The notes under the pieces: generated by a model | What the model was told of the DNA's origin: nothing | What the model saw: the letters and a program-made list of their open reading frames with translations, nothing else | Databases searched by the model: none | Shown here: piece by piece, positions 1 to 7,625 of the stretch | Numbering within the stretch: the stretch's first letter is position 1 | Layout: each line of letters opens with the position of its first letter | DNA from: DTU089 sp964421815 | Lineage (GTDB): Bacteria > Bacillota > Clostridia > Oscillospirales > Acutalibacteraceae | Assembly (NCBI GenBank): GCA_964421815.1 | Contig: CAYQYT010000004.1 | Location: 90,589 to 154,588 of the forward strand | Length of the DNA stretch: 64,000 nucleotides | Reading direction: 5' to 3' | Program-made: the position numbers and the translations under genes

Positions 1-645
1 TCCCGCCTTCCCGAAAACAGCCTGACGGCAGTTTCAAACGGTGCTTGTTGCGTTGTGGGAAGCCAATGCTACAACATTCAGAAGGGAAGCCGTTTCATAA
101 TAAACAGCGCGGTGGCAAGTATGGGCTACGGTTTGCCCGCGGCAATCGGACTTTGTATGAGCGCAAAAAAATCCCCCACAATTTGTCTTGAGGGGGACGG
201 CAGTATAATGATGAATCTGCAAGAACTTCAGACAATCATTACAAACAATTTACCCATTAAAATATTCTTGATAAATAACAAAGGCTACCATTCAATACGA
301 TTGACCCAAAGCAATCTTTTCAGCGAACACACCAAGGTTGGCATAGGTCCCGAATCCAAGGATTTATCCTTCCCCGATTTTGAAAAAATTGCAACGGCTT
401 TCGGCTATAAATATTTCTCCGCCAAAAGCAATGAAGAAATGAAAGCCGTTGTTGGCAAAGTTCTTTCGGAGAGCGGTCCCCTTTTCTGCGAAATATTCAC
501 GGACACAAATCAAGCATGGGAGCCCAAAAGCAGTGCAAAAAAATTGCCCGACGGAAGAATTGTAAGTCCGCCCTTGGAGGACTTGGCACCCTTTCTTCCC
601 CGGGAAGAACTGAAAAAGAATATGTTTATAGATTTACTTGATTAA
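1..645 (+). CDS. Thiamine-diphosphate enzyme of the acetolactate synthase family, C-terminal part (5' truncated by window edge)
   Basis: The frame is open from base 1, so the N-terminus lies outside the window and only about 214 residues are visible. They correspond to the pyrophosphate-binding domain of ThDP enzymes: GDGSIMMN at about residues 65-72 and the NN of INNKGY at 92-93 form the classic GDG-x(about 25)-NN ThDP/Mg motif. The tail (a PPLED...PFLPREE pattern) resembles acetolactate-synthase-like proteins found in surface-polysaccharide clusters more than the biosynthetic IlvB, but the substrate cannot be read. Such enzymes decarboxylate 2-oxoacids in the cytoplasm. A hairpin terminator follows directly. 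Confidence 0.8.
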   Translation, partial: SRLPENSLTAVSNGACCVVGSQCYNIQKGSRFIINSAVASMGYGLPAAIGLCMSAKKSPTICLEGDGSIMMNLQELQTIITNNLPIKIFLINNKGYHSIRLTQSNLFSEHTKVGIGPESKDLSFPDFEKIATAFGYKYFSAKSNEEMKAVVGKVLSESGPLFCEIFTDTNQAWEPKSSAKKLPDGRIVSPPLEDLAPFLPREELKKNMFIDLLD

Positions 646-681
646 AAAAGGTGCAGCCGCAAAAACGGTTGCACCTTTTAT
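646..681 (+). terminator. Intrinsic terminator after the ThDP enzyme
   Basis: Arms AAAGGTGCAGCCG and CGGTTGCACCTTT pair around a short A-rich loop with T-rich flanks on both sides. It probably serves both the ThDP enzyme (+) and the flavin reductase (-), which converge here. Confidence 0.75.
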
Positions 682-690
682 GTACTTCTT

Positions 691-1152
691 TTATTTAATA
701 TTATCCCTATAATATTTATAGGTCATTGGGTTGTCTTTTTTAAGATTTCCCGCATCCGTGACCTCGCCTAAAAATATTGTGTGGGTGGAGGTCTCCATTG
801 TGTTAATTACCTTGCAGGTAATGTAACTCATTGCCTGGGGCAAAACGGGGAGATAGCCTTTGACGAGGTGTTCGATACCCTCAAATTTATCACAGTCCCT
901 GCCACTTCTGAAGCCGAAAGAGCCTATGATTGACGGCTCCGTATTCTCGCCCAGAATATTCACGGCAAAAATACCCGTATCTTTTATGCACTCGTTGGTA
1001 TGATTCTGTCGGTTCAGGGAAACGAGAACCGTGGGGGGCTCGGAAGTAATCTGCATGGCGGAATTCGCCGTACAACCCGTCGCCCTTCCCTTGTCCCAGG
1101 TCGTTATAGTGTAAAGACCGTATGACAAGTTAAACAATGCGCTTATATCCAT
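691..1152 (-). CDS. Flavin reductase-like domain protein (FMN-binding)
   Basis: This is a 153-residue protein of the flavin reductase-like/HRB FMN-binding split-barrel family: N-terminal ALFNLSYGLYTIT, then GCTANSAMQITSEPPTVLVSLN, and a later NILGE segment. I chose the ATG at 1152 because a good Shine-Dalgarno (AGGAGG) lies just upstream; the frame stays open further upstream, but that part overlaps the rubredoxin gene. It lies 52 bp downstream of rubredoxin on the same strand. In Clostridia, fused versions (high-molecular-weight rubredoxin) pass electrons from NADH to O2- or NO-reducing flavodiiron proteins, so this pair probably is a split electron-transfer module in oxidative or nitrosative defence. 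The partner is inferred. Confidence 0.8.
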   Translation of the reverse strand: MDISALFNLSYGLYTITTWDKGRATGCTANSAMQITSEPPTVLVSLNRQNHTNECIKDTGIFAVNILGENTEPSIIGSFGFRSGRDCDKFEGIEHLVKGYLPVLPQAMSYITCKVINTMETSTHTIFLGEVTDAGNLKKDNPMTYKYYRDNIK

Positions 1153-1204
1153 AATATTTCCTCCTGAATCCGGGGCCAACGAAAATTCGCTGACCCCGCA
1201 AAAA

Positions 1205-1357
1205 TCAAACCTCGCTGAAAGCGTCCTTTCCGAGACCGCACACGGGACAAACCCAATCGTCCGGAATATCTTCCCATGCTGTGCCGGGAGCGATACCGCT
1301 ATCCGGGTCACCCATTTCAGGGTCGTAAACATAACCGCAAGGGCATTCGTAATTCAT
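1205..1357 (-). CDS. Rubredoxin
   Basis: A 50-residue reading frame on the minus strand encodes a typical rubredoxin: YVYDPEMGDPDSGIAPGT, WEDIPDDWVCPVCG and GKDAFSEV. The second iron knuckle is the usual CPVCG. The first reads CPCG, a CxC spacing rather than the canonical CxxC, so one residue is missing relative to most rubredoxins. A strong AGGAGG site precedes the ATG. It is a small cytoplasmic one-electron carrier with an Fe(Cys)4 centre, probably co-transcribed with the flavin reductase downstream. Confidence 0.9.
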   Translation of the reverse strand: MNYECPCGYVYDPEMGDPDSGIAPGTAWEDIPDDWVCPVCGLGKDAFSEV

Positions 1358-1441
1358 AAACACACCTCCTGTCAATCATAATTACAAAGGTATTTTCAAC
1401 CTGTTTGTACAATTTATGTAATAATTGTTTAAAAAATAAAT

Positions 1442-2050
1442 TTACGGTTTATATTTCGTATTGTATCCCATATTATCCTCGGGGCGTTTTGCATTTGGAT
1501 ACATAACATCGCTGTATATATCCATCTGCAATTTTTTCACTAAATGATATATCTGCATATAATCGGAAATGTTGTCCAGACTTACAGAAACATCATTTCC
1601 GTTTTTATCGGTTTGTCCGGTTGTGGCTATTACGTCGCCCACGCCGAAGATTCGGTCAAATATACCTCTGTGCAGCGTAATGTTTGACATTTCGGCAAAA
1701 GATTTTGTAGTGATGTTGCGGGAAAACACACCGCCGGAAACATATATAGCCATATCGGTAATAACATACTCCGTATTGTTGTACCTTTTAACAGAAAAAA
1801 TAACACGGGCTAAATACAACCAGACGGGAAACAAATGAAGAAGCATAAAAGGAAGCATAAAGAAATCGCCGTCATTTATACCGCGGAAAACCTCTCCTGT
1901 AAGCAAACCGAAGTCAATACATCCCCATACTATCGCAATGGGTAACAGGGGATTAAATACAGTTTCAAAAATAAAGCATTTCTTGTTGGGTTTCCCCTCG
2001 TACAAAACGGTTTCAGCGGGATTAAGCATTTGTCTTAACTCTTGTTTCAT
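1442..2050 (-). CDS. PH domain-containing membrane protein (YdbS/bPH2-like)
   Basis: This 202-residue protein begins with a short cytoplasmic stretch (LNPAETVLYEGKPNKK) and has two hydrophobic segments, around residues 32-55 and 64-85. A bacterial PH-like domain follows (YVITDMAIYVSGGVFSRN ... ITLHRGIFDRIFGVGDV), continuing with TTGQTDKNGNDVSVSLDNI. This layout is typical of bPH2 proteins of unknown function. GGAGGGG precedes the ATG. It seems to be transcribed alone, and no substrate or partner is evident. Confidence 0.75.
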   Translation of the reverse strand: MKQELRQMLNPAETVLYEGKPNKKCFIFETVFNPLLPIAIVWGCIDFGLLTGEVFRGINDGDFFMLPFMLLHLFPVWLYLARVIFSVKRYNNTEYVITDMAIYVSGGVFSRNITTKSFAEMSNITLHRGIFDRIFGVGDVIATTGQTDKNGNDVSVSLDNISDYMQIYHLVKKLQMDIYSDVMYPNAKRPEDNMGYNTKYKP

Positions 2051-2067
2051 ATAAACCCCTCCAAAAC

Positions 2068-2102
2068 AAAAAGTATGCTACCCAAATGATAGCATACTTT
2101 TC
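2068..2102 (-). terminator. Intrinsic terminator
   Basis: A perfect 11-bp stem (AAAGTATGCTA / TAGCATACTTT) is followed on the minus strand by T-rich sequence. It lies just 3' of the rubrerythrin relic and upstream of the PH gene, so it is probably the terminator of the former rubrerythrin copy. Confidence 0.75.
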
Positions 2103-2120
2103 AACTGTTTTCAACAATAA

Positions 2121-2179
2121 TTAACCGAAATATCTCTCAAGAAGACCTTTGAATGCTTTACCGTGTCTTGCTTCGCCAC
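2121..2179 (-). pseudogene. Rubrerythrin 3'-end relic
   Basis: These 59 bases match the last codons of the intact rubrerythrin gene at 5774-6319 almost base for base, encoding the same C-terminus (ARHGKAFKGLLERYFG, then stop) with only a few substitutions. Homology ends abruptly at about 2179, and no upstream coding sequence remains. This is a decayed second rubrerythrin or the scar of a duplication or deletion. Confidence 0.75.
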
Positions 2180-2536
2180 ATAAAACTCCTTATCTATCAA
2201 GGGTTTTGAGTATTTCAGCACAAAACAAGCACAAAAATTAAAAAAAGTTATGAGAAAAATTCATTCAATGAACATAGTATATCTTCTTTTATTTTTGTCA
2301 CCTTCAGTACACCATTATATAATTATATTGTAAATAGGATAAATTAAAATTTTACGAAACATTTAATTAAAATTATTTTTCTAAATCTTCCACAACAATA
2401 TCTAAACTTTTCACTCTTTTATCTGTCCGAAATTCTTGACAATTTTCCATCATATTCTGTCAATTTTTATGATAATTATTCACTGAAATATTTATTAAAA
2501 ACATTAATTTGACAATATTTATATTCATTAAAAATA

Positions 2537-2564
2537 TTTACAATTCAATATTGTTTGATATAAT
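2537..2564 (+). promoter_or_regulatory. Predicted sigma-A promoter for the ABC/DUF1854/darA operon
   Basis: TTTACA (2537-2542) and TATAAT (2559-2564) are spaced by 16 bases, about 45 bases before the ABC transporter start. The remainder of the gene-free stretch 2180-2536 is very A+T-rich; a TTGACA at 2509-2514 has no good -10 partner, and I see nothing else there. Confidence 0.55.
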
Positions 2565-2610
2565 GAAGTTGCACAATACAATTCATTTTTGATGTGGGGT
2601 GATTACAAAA

Positions 2611-4860
2611 ATGAAAATGACAACAAACAAGCCCATTCCCGAAAAATACAACTCCCTTATGCAGGAACACGCAGGTGAATATGATGTATTATTTGCGGTA
2701 GTGGGTGACCTTAATCTCAATGGGCGTTATGCAGAATCTTTGATGATATTCACCAAAGATAAACTGATAGCCTTTGATGATTGTTTTGAAAGCAAATTTT
2801 ATCAGCTTAATTATTCGGATATTGAAGTTGCTGAAGTCAAGCGATTATATGGTAACGCGGTTTTCAGAGTAACACTTAAAACAGGTAAGAAACGTTCTAT
2901 TCTGCGTTTTTCATACGCCGCAGCAGAGGTTGCAGATGCCGCCGCTGTTTTCATAAACGCTGTAAACGATGGAGCAGATTTTGAGTATGAAGCCGAAACT
3001 GTAAAATCAGTCTATCACAAGCAAAGGTGCTTCTGCCCGAAATGCGGAAGAAAATTACCAAATCCTGAGGCAGAGTGTATCAACTGTGCAGGTAAGGGTA
3101 AAATTGTTTCTAAATTCGCAAGGTATGTAATACCTGAAAAGAAATCTCTTTTCGTTTGTATGCTCCTTTCGGTGGCAGCAACCGCACTATCCCTTGCACC
3201 ACCATACATAACCAAAATAATGGTTGATGATGTTATTCCCTCAAAAAACTCTGCAAAACTGGTTACAGTATTAGTTTCCCTTTTGGGAATATACATACTT
3301 CAATATGTAATGAATGGTCTGCGTTCCTACAAGCTCAGACTTGCTGGTGACAGAATAACATTAAATCTTAAAAAGGATATATATGAAAAAGCACAATATC
3401 TGCCTTTAGGATTTTATGATAAAATATCCACCGGCTCTGTTATCAACAGAGTAAACTCCGATGCAGGTGTCATTCAGACATTTATTATGAAAATCACACA
3501 GGAGGCAGTTGTACAGGCCTTCACCCTTGTGGGACTTGTTATAATAATGTTCAGTATGAGTTGGAAACTTGCACTTTTCTCACTTATACCCGTACCCATT
3601 GTGGTTGCTGCAGGCAGACTTTTCGGTAAAATTATTGGTCCTAAATATATGAGATTGTGGAGAAGGAGTGCATCTATTTCCACAGTACTTGCAAATTCCA
3701 TTCCCGGTGTGCGTGTTATTAAAGCCTTCACCAACGAAAGTCAGACAATCAAGAAATTTGAACGATATTGTGATGAGTGGTACAAGGAAGACAAAAAGGT
3801 TGCAGTTCCCGCTGCCGTGTTCCCTTCAGTAATCACATTCCTTGTAACCTGCGGCTCAATTGTTGTTTGGTTTTTGGGTGGACAGATGGTTATAACAGGT
3901 AACAGTGAAATTTCACTTGGTCTGCTTGTTTCATTTGTTTCATACGCAAGTATGTTCTACACACCAATTAACTTTTTTGCAAATATGAGTGACTCATACC
4001 AGAACACCCTTGCATCTGCAGAAAAAATTCTTGATATTGTTGATGCCGAACCCGAAAACAATTTCGGTAAGGGTAACACATTAGAAAGAATGGAGGGCAA
4101 AATTGAGTTTAAAAATGTTAACTTTGCCTTTGACCGTTCCAAAAAAGTTCTTTCAAACATCAATCTCACAATTGAGCCCGGCGACATTGTGGGTATTGTT
4201 GGTACTACCGGTTCAGGTAAATCAACACTCATAAATCTCCTGATGCGATATTATGATGATTATGATGGTGAAATACTTGTTGATGGAGTTAATGTAAAAA
4301 ATATTGATATGAAATATTATCGTGACTCCATCGGTTATGTTCAGCAAGAACCACTTATGTTCCGTGATACAATTTTCAATAATATTGCATTCGGTAGCGG
4401 TCGTGTTCATGTGGAACAAGTTATCCACGCGGCAGAAGTTGCAAATGCACACGGCTTTATATCCAAACTCCCTGATGCTTATGACACAATGCTTGGTGAA
4501 CGTGGCGTAGGTCTTTCAGGTGGTGAGCGTCAGCGTGTATCTATTGCACGAGCAGTTCTCAAAAACCCCAGCATCCTTATTTTTGACGAGGCTACTGCTG
4601 CGGTTGACTCCGAAACAGAGCACCTTATTCAGGGCGCTATTGAGCGACTCATAAGCGGCAGAACAACTCTTATGATTGCCCACCGGCTTTCAACTCTTCG
4701 AAAAGCAAATAAAATCGTTGTTGTTGATAAGGGTGAAATAATTGAATGTGGCACACCCGAAGAACTTTTGAAAATGAAAGGCAAGTACTATAAGCTTGTT
4801 GAAATTCAGTCAATGGGTGAACAGTTACAAAAACGCAAAGCTGAAGAAAATTTTGAGTGA
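2611..4860 (+). CDS. ABC transporter with N-terminal PH-like domain and zinc ribbon (exporter, permease plus ATPase)
   Basis: This 749-residue half-transporter has an unusual N-terminus. Residues 1 to about 125 resemble a PH-like domain, and a zinc ribbon follows at about 139-160 (CPKCGRKL ... CINC). An ABC type-1 membrane domain with six helices spans about 170-480, and the ATPase domain has GTTGSGKS near 530, LSGGE near 633, ILIFDEAT near 655 and the H-loop IAHRLS near 689. I chose ATG 2611 because GGGGTGAT sits correctly before it; the frame also allows GTG 2599. The family resembles the ABC proteins that pair with DUF1854 and are sometimes annotated as cyanophycin-metabolism-associated; the next gene is DUF1854. 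The substrate is unknown. Confidence 0.85.
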   Translation: MKMTTNKPIPEKYNSLMQEHAGEYDVLFAVVGDLNLNGRYAESLMIFTKDKLIAFDDCFESKFYQLNYSDIEVAEVKRLYGNAVFRVTLKTGKKRSILRFSYAAAEVADAAAVFINAVNDGADFEYEAETVKSVYHKQRCFCPKCGRKLPNPEAECINCAGKGKIVSKFARYVIPEKKSLFVCMLLSVAATALSLAPPYITKIMVDDVIPSKNSAKLVTVLVSLLGIYILQYVMNGLRSYKLRLAGDRITLNLKKDIYEKAQYLPLGFYDKISTGSVINRVNSDAGVIQTFIMKITQEAVVQAFTLVGLVIIMFSMSWKLALFSLIPVPIVVAAGRLFGKIIGPKYMRLWRRSASISTVLANSIPGVRVIKAFTNESQTIKKFERYCDEWYKEDKKVAVPAAVFPSVITFLVTCGSIVVWFLGGQMVITGNSEISLGLLVSFVSYASMFYTPINFFANMSDSYQNTLASAEKILDIVDAEPENNFGKGNTLERMEGKIEFKNVNFAFDRSKKVLSNINLTIEPGDIVGIVGTTGSGKSTLINLLMRYYDDYDGEILVDGVNVKNIDMKYYRDSIGYVQQEPLMFRDTIFNNIAFGSGRVHVEQVIHAAEVANAHGFISKLPDAYDTMLGERGVGLSGGERQRVSIARAVLKNPSILIFDEATAAVDSETEHLIQGAIERLISGRTTLMIAHRLSTLRKANKIVVVDKGEIIECGTPEELLKMKGKYYKLVEIQSMGEQLQKRKAEENFE

Positions 4861-4869
4861 GGTGATTAA

Positions 4870-5355
4870 ATGCCCCGATATATTGAAGGTCCTGAAGTTA
4901 AATTCACAGAAAATGACAAGATTTTTGTTGATGCCGAATTTTACACAGGAGAAAAATTCACAGAACTTGAATTACACAGAATGTTTCCCATAACAGGTCT
5001 TACAAAGTACATCGCATTGTTAGATAAAGACGGAAACGAAATCGCTGTAATCCGCAATATTGATGACCTTATGCCTAAATCAAAAAAGGTTGTACAGAAT
5101 TGCTTAACAGAATATTATATGATTCCACGAATTACCAGATTCATTAAAATGAGTGAAAAATTCAAAATCTGGATGTGGACTGCAGAAACGGATAAGGGCA
5201 TTTGCACCTTTGAAATCAGAAACCATATCACTGCTATCAAGCCACTTTATGACGGCAGAGTGCTTATTAAGGATGCTAACGATAACCGTTATGAGATTCC
5301 TGATGTTAATAAGCTTGATAAAAAAAGTCTTAGTATGATTTTACCCAAATTATAA
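4870..5355 (+). CDS. DUF1854 domain-containing protein
   Basis: This 161-residue soluble protein matches the DUF1854 pattern as I know it: the VIRNIDDL segment, YYMIPRITRFI, an IWMWTAETDKGICTFEIRN strand pair, and the DANDNRYEIPDVNKLDKKS ending. It starts 9 bases after the ABC gene stop with AGTGAGGTGATT before the ATG, so the two are translationally close. DUF1854 proteins are usually encoded next to this ABC class and probably form a partner subunit, but their biochemical role is not established. Confidence 0.8.
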   Translation: MPRYIEGPEVKFTENDKIFVDAEFYTGEKFTELELHRMFPITGLTKYIALLDKDGNEIAVIRNIDDLMPKSKKVVQNCLTEYYMIPRITRFIKMSEKFKIWMWTAETDKGICTFEIRNHITAIKPLYDGRVLIKDANDNRYEIPDVNKLDKKSLSMILPKL

Positions 5356-5375
5356 TACTGAAAGGATTATTTAAA

Positions 5376-5702
5376 ATGAAACTTTTAATTGCAATAGTTA
5401 ATAATGATGATAGTGCAGTTGTTTCCTCTGCACTTACACGCGAAGGTTATACTGTTACAAAATTATCAACAACAGGTGGTTTTCTTATGGTAGGAAACAC
5501 AACTTTCCTTATCGGTGCTGAGGATGATACAGTAACCAAAGCAAAGGAAATAATCAAAACCCACTCTAAGAAAAGAACATCTGTTACATCAACAACCACA
5601 GGCTTCGGCACAGGGCTCCGCGAGGATGATTTCGCAAACGAAATCCCCGTTGGTGGCGCAATTGTCTTCACACTTGATGTTGAAGATGTTGACAAATTCT
5701 AA
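5376..5702 (+). CDS. darA: Cyclic-di-AMP receptor DarA/PstA (PII-like)
   Basis: The 108-residue protein has the PII-like fold signatures of c-di-AMP receptor DarA: MKLLIAIVNNDD, the STTGGFLMVGNTTFLIG stretch that lines the nucleotide pocket, the long T-loop (HSKKRTSVTSTTTG) and the final VGGAIVFTLDVE strand. It is third in the ABC/DUF1854 operon, 20 bases after DUF1854. DarA homotrimers bind c-di-AMP; downstream targets are largely unknown, so its linkage to a transporter here is a useful clue. The convergent terminator follows. Confidence 0.9.
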   Translation: MKLLIAIVNNDDSAVVSSALTREGYTVTKLSTTGGFLMVGNTTFLIGAEDDTVTKAKEIIKTHSKKRTSVTSTTTGFGTGLREDDFANEIPVGGAIVFTLDVEDVDKF

Positions 5703-5725
5703 TTCCATATATTTGTATAAAAAAT

Positions 5726-5764
5726 CACACCCGCCTACCTTACGGTAAGCGGGTGAATTTTTAT
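5726..5764. terminator. Bidirectional terminator between darA and rubrerythrin
   Basis: The stem CACCCGC-TACC / GGTA-GCGGGTG has an A-run on its left and a T-run on its right, so it can end transcription of darA (+) and rubrerythrin (-). Confidence 0.8.
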
Positions 5765-5773
5765 AGTTATCTA

Positions 5774-6319
5774 TTAACCAAAATATCTCTCAAGAAGACC
5801 TTTGAATGCTTTGCCGTGTCTTGCTTCGTCACGAGCCATTTCGTGAACTGTGTCGTGGATAGCGTCAAGGTTCTGCTCTTTTGCCATTTTAGCAAGTTCA
5901 AATTTGCCGAGTGTTGCGCCGTTTTCTGCTTCAACTCTCATTTCAAGGTTTTTCTTTGTGGAATCGGTTACCATTTCACCGAGAAGTTCAGCAAATTTTG
6001 CTGCATGCTCTGCTTCTTCATAAGCAGCTTTTTCCCAGTAGAGACCGATTTCGGGATAACCCTCTCTGTGAGCAACTCTTGCCATTGCAAGATACATACC
6101 AACCTCTGTACATTCGCCCTGGAAGTTTGCACGAAGACCGTCAAGGATTTCCTGGCTAACGCCTTTAGCAACACCAACAACGTGCTCTGCAGCCCAAGTC
6201 ATTTCTTCGTCCTTAACTTCAACGAATTTTTCTGCGGGTGCTTTGCAAAGGGGGCATGCTTCGGGGGGATTTTCGCCTTCAACGATCTGACCGCAAACTA
6301 AACATTTCCATTTTTTCAT
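5774..6319 (-). CDS. Rubrerythrin (reverse type, N-terminal rubredoxin domain)
   Basis: The 181-residue protein has a rubredoxin-like domain first (KCLVCG at 5-10, CPLCKAP near 22) and the ferritin-like di-iron domain second, which is the reverse of classical rubrerythrin. Iron-ligand Glu/His motifs are visible (GECTEVGMY, YEEAEHAAKF, EARHGKAF). Reverse rubrerythrins of Clostridia act as the terminal NADH-linked hydrogen peroxide and oxygen reductase with rubredoxin as donor, which fits the rubredoxin at 1205-1357. It sits 37 bases downstream of the PerR-like gene on the same strand, so peroxide-inducible co-expression is likely. Confidence 0.92.
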   Translation of the reverse strand: MKKWKCLVCGQIVEGENPPEACPLCKAPAEKFVEVKDEEMTWAAEHVVGVAKGVSQEILDGLRANFQGECTEVGMYLAMARVAHREGYPEIGLYWEKAAYEEAEHAAKFAELLGEMVTDSTKKNLEMRVEAENGATLGKFELAKMAKEQNLDAIHDTVHEMARDEARHGKAFKGLLERYFG

Positions 6320-6356
6320 AATAAAAGACTCCTTTTAAAATAAATTAAAAACTAAA

Positions 6357-6728
6357 TTATATATTATCCCGACAATCCTTGCAGATGCCGTAATAAACTG
6401 TTTTTTGGGACTCCACAAGATATCCTGAATTTTCGAACACCTTGGGCACTTCATTTTTACAAAAAATGTCAGTTATAACACCGCATTTTCTGCACACAAA
6501 ATGAATGTGATTTTCCAAATTGCCGTCATAGTGGACCTTTTTGTCTCCGGTTTCCACAACGGTAACAAGACCCTCGTCCTGAAGTTGACCGAGATTTCTG
6601 TAAACTGTTCCCAGACTGATGTTGGGAATTTCCTCTTTCACTCGGCTGTATATAACATCGGCGGTCGGATGGTCGCAGTAAGATTTCAAAACATTGAGAA
6701 CCGCGTCCCTTTGACGTGAACTGCGCAT
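6357..6728 (-). CDS. perR: Fur-family repressor, PerR-like
   Basis: The protein has 123 residues with a winged helix (RQRDAVLNVL ... ISLGTVYRNLGQLQDEGLV), the NHIHFVCRKCG metal-binding stretch and a second CKDC pair at the C-terminus, giving the structural Zn(Cys)4 site of Fur/PerR proteins. The DNA-binding NISLGTVYRNL is typical of PerR. Neighbouring rubrerythrin and the palindrome just upstream of the start support a peroxide-sensing repressor. The metal specificity (PerR versus Fur or Zur) cannot be proven from sequence alone. Confidence 0.8.
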   Translation of the reverse strand: MRSSRQRDAVLNVLKSYCDHPTADVIYSRVKEEIPNISLGTVYRNLGQLQDEGLVTVVETGDKKVHYDGNLENHIHFVCRKCGVITDIFCKNEVPKVFENSGYLVESQKTVYYGICKDCRDNI

Positions 6729-6750
6729 ATTTCCGACTCCTTTCTGTTAT

Positions 6751-6775
6751 ATAAATAGTAACGATTACTATTTAT
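6751..6775. promoter_or_regulatory. Perfect palindromic operator upstream of perR-rubrerythrin
   Basis: An 11-3-11 perfect inverted repeat (ATAAATAGTAA, CGA, TTACTATTTAT) lies 23 bases before the perR start. Its length and A+T-rich dyad match Fur/PerR boxes, so it is probably the autoregulatory site of the perR-rubrerythrin operon. Confidence 0.75.
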
Positions 6776-6825
6776 GTCTATAATATAACAGAGTACAATT
6801 CCTTTGTCAACACTTTTTCGAGTAT

Positions 6826-7314
6826 TTATTTTAATTTTAAAGAAAAATTCAAAAATTCTTCCTCCATGGCGGAAAGTTCCCTGTAAAACTCCCCTGTTTC
6901 CTCGTTAAGAAGTAAGAATTTTCCCACTCTTTTTACGTATTTTATATATGCCCTGTTGAATCCGTATTCCCCGTTCCTTAAAGGGCAGTCCGCCCTCAAA
7001 TCAAAAATAACGGAGATTTCGTCCTTGCCGTCTTTTTCAATAACCAAAGGAAACAGCGGATATATTCTGCATGACAGAGGTCTTTTATTTCTGTCACATA
7101 CTCCATTGCAAACCGCAATTCTTTCCCCCTGTTCATTTTCCATAACCTTAATATTCGGGTCAATAAGATTTTCTTCCCCGGGGAAAAGGAGCATACCCGT
7201 CTTTTCATCGCCCCAACAGCATTTGCCCTTACATATTTTTCCGCAATCGAAATCCAGGGGTGTTGATTTTCGCAAAAGGGAATAACAACTTTTAATAACA
7301 TTTTCTTTTTTCAT
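6826..7314 (-). CDS. YkgJ-like cysteine-cluster protein
   Basis: A 162-residue protein rich in spaced cysteines: CGKICKGKCC near the N-terminus, then VCNGVCDRNKRPLSCRIYP in the middle and RADCPL. This is the pattern of the YkgJ/flagellin N-methylase-like cysteine cluster families, thought to bind zinc or an iron-sulfur cluster. I chose ATG 7314 (AGAGGT upstream) because the frame's extension to 7527 runs into the divergent DUF1540 gene. The function is unknown. Confidence 0.7.
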   Translation of the reverse strand: MKKENVIKSCYSLLRKSTPLDFDCGKICKGKCCWGDEKTGMLLFPGEENLIDPNIKVMENEQGERIAVCNGVCDRNKRPLSCRIYPLFPLVIEKDGKDEISVIFDLRADCPLRNGEYGFNRAYIKYVKRVGKFLLLNEETGEFYRELSAMEEEFLNFSLKLK

Positions 7315-7380
7315 ATAAATACCTCTGATTAAAACGCAAAAATACGCACATAATAAATATTGCAAAGGAGGTTGCAAATT

Positions 7381-7545
7381 ATGAACGAACAGAAAAACAA
7401 CAGTATCGGTTGCACGGTTTCCACTTGTGCATACCATTGTAAAGATGCGGACTACTGCACAAAGAACGTTATTGAAGTCGGTGCTTGTAATTGTGATGCA
7501 AAGACCGTTGACGCGACTTGCTGTCAATCATTCAAGGCAAAATAA
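7381..7545 (+). CDS. DUF1540 domain protein (small Cys-rich)
   Basis: This 54-residue protein carries the DUF1540 cysteine layout: IGCTVSTCAYHC, DADYCTKN and IEVGACNC, then TCCQSF. A strong AAAGGAGG precedes the ATG at 7381. DUF1540 proteins are common in spore-forming Clostridia, often as doublets, and probably bind metal; the role is not known. It is divergent from the YkgJ-like gene and ends in a hairpin terminator. Confidence 0.8.
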   Translation: MNEQKNNSIGCTVSTCAYHCKDADYCTKNVIEVGACNCDAKTVDATCCQSFKAK

Positions 7546-7559
7546 ACTTTATTAAACAG

Positions 7560-7592
7560 AAAAATCCGTCCTTTTCGGGACGGATTTTTTCC
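7560..7592 (+). terminator. Intrinsic terminator after DUF1540 gene
   Basis: The stem AAAATCCGTCC / GGGACGGATTTT is closed by a TTTTC loop and followed by a T-run. Confidence 0.85.
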
Positions 7593-7625
7593 TAACCCCT
7601 TATGCACGTAAACGTACATACAAGT

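Noticed and set aside
691..1332. Long N-terminal extension of the flavin reductase
   Set aside because: It covers the rubredoxin gene antiparallel in frame but not in codon sense; the start at 1152 has an excellent SD.
6826..7527. Upstream extension of the YkgJ-like gene to 7527
   Set aside because: It overlaps the divergent DUF1540 gene and its SD; ATG 7314 has its own SD.
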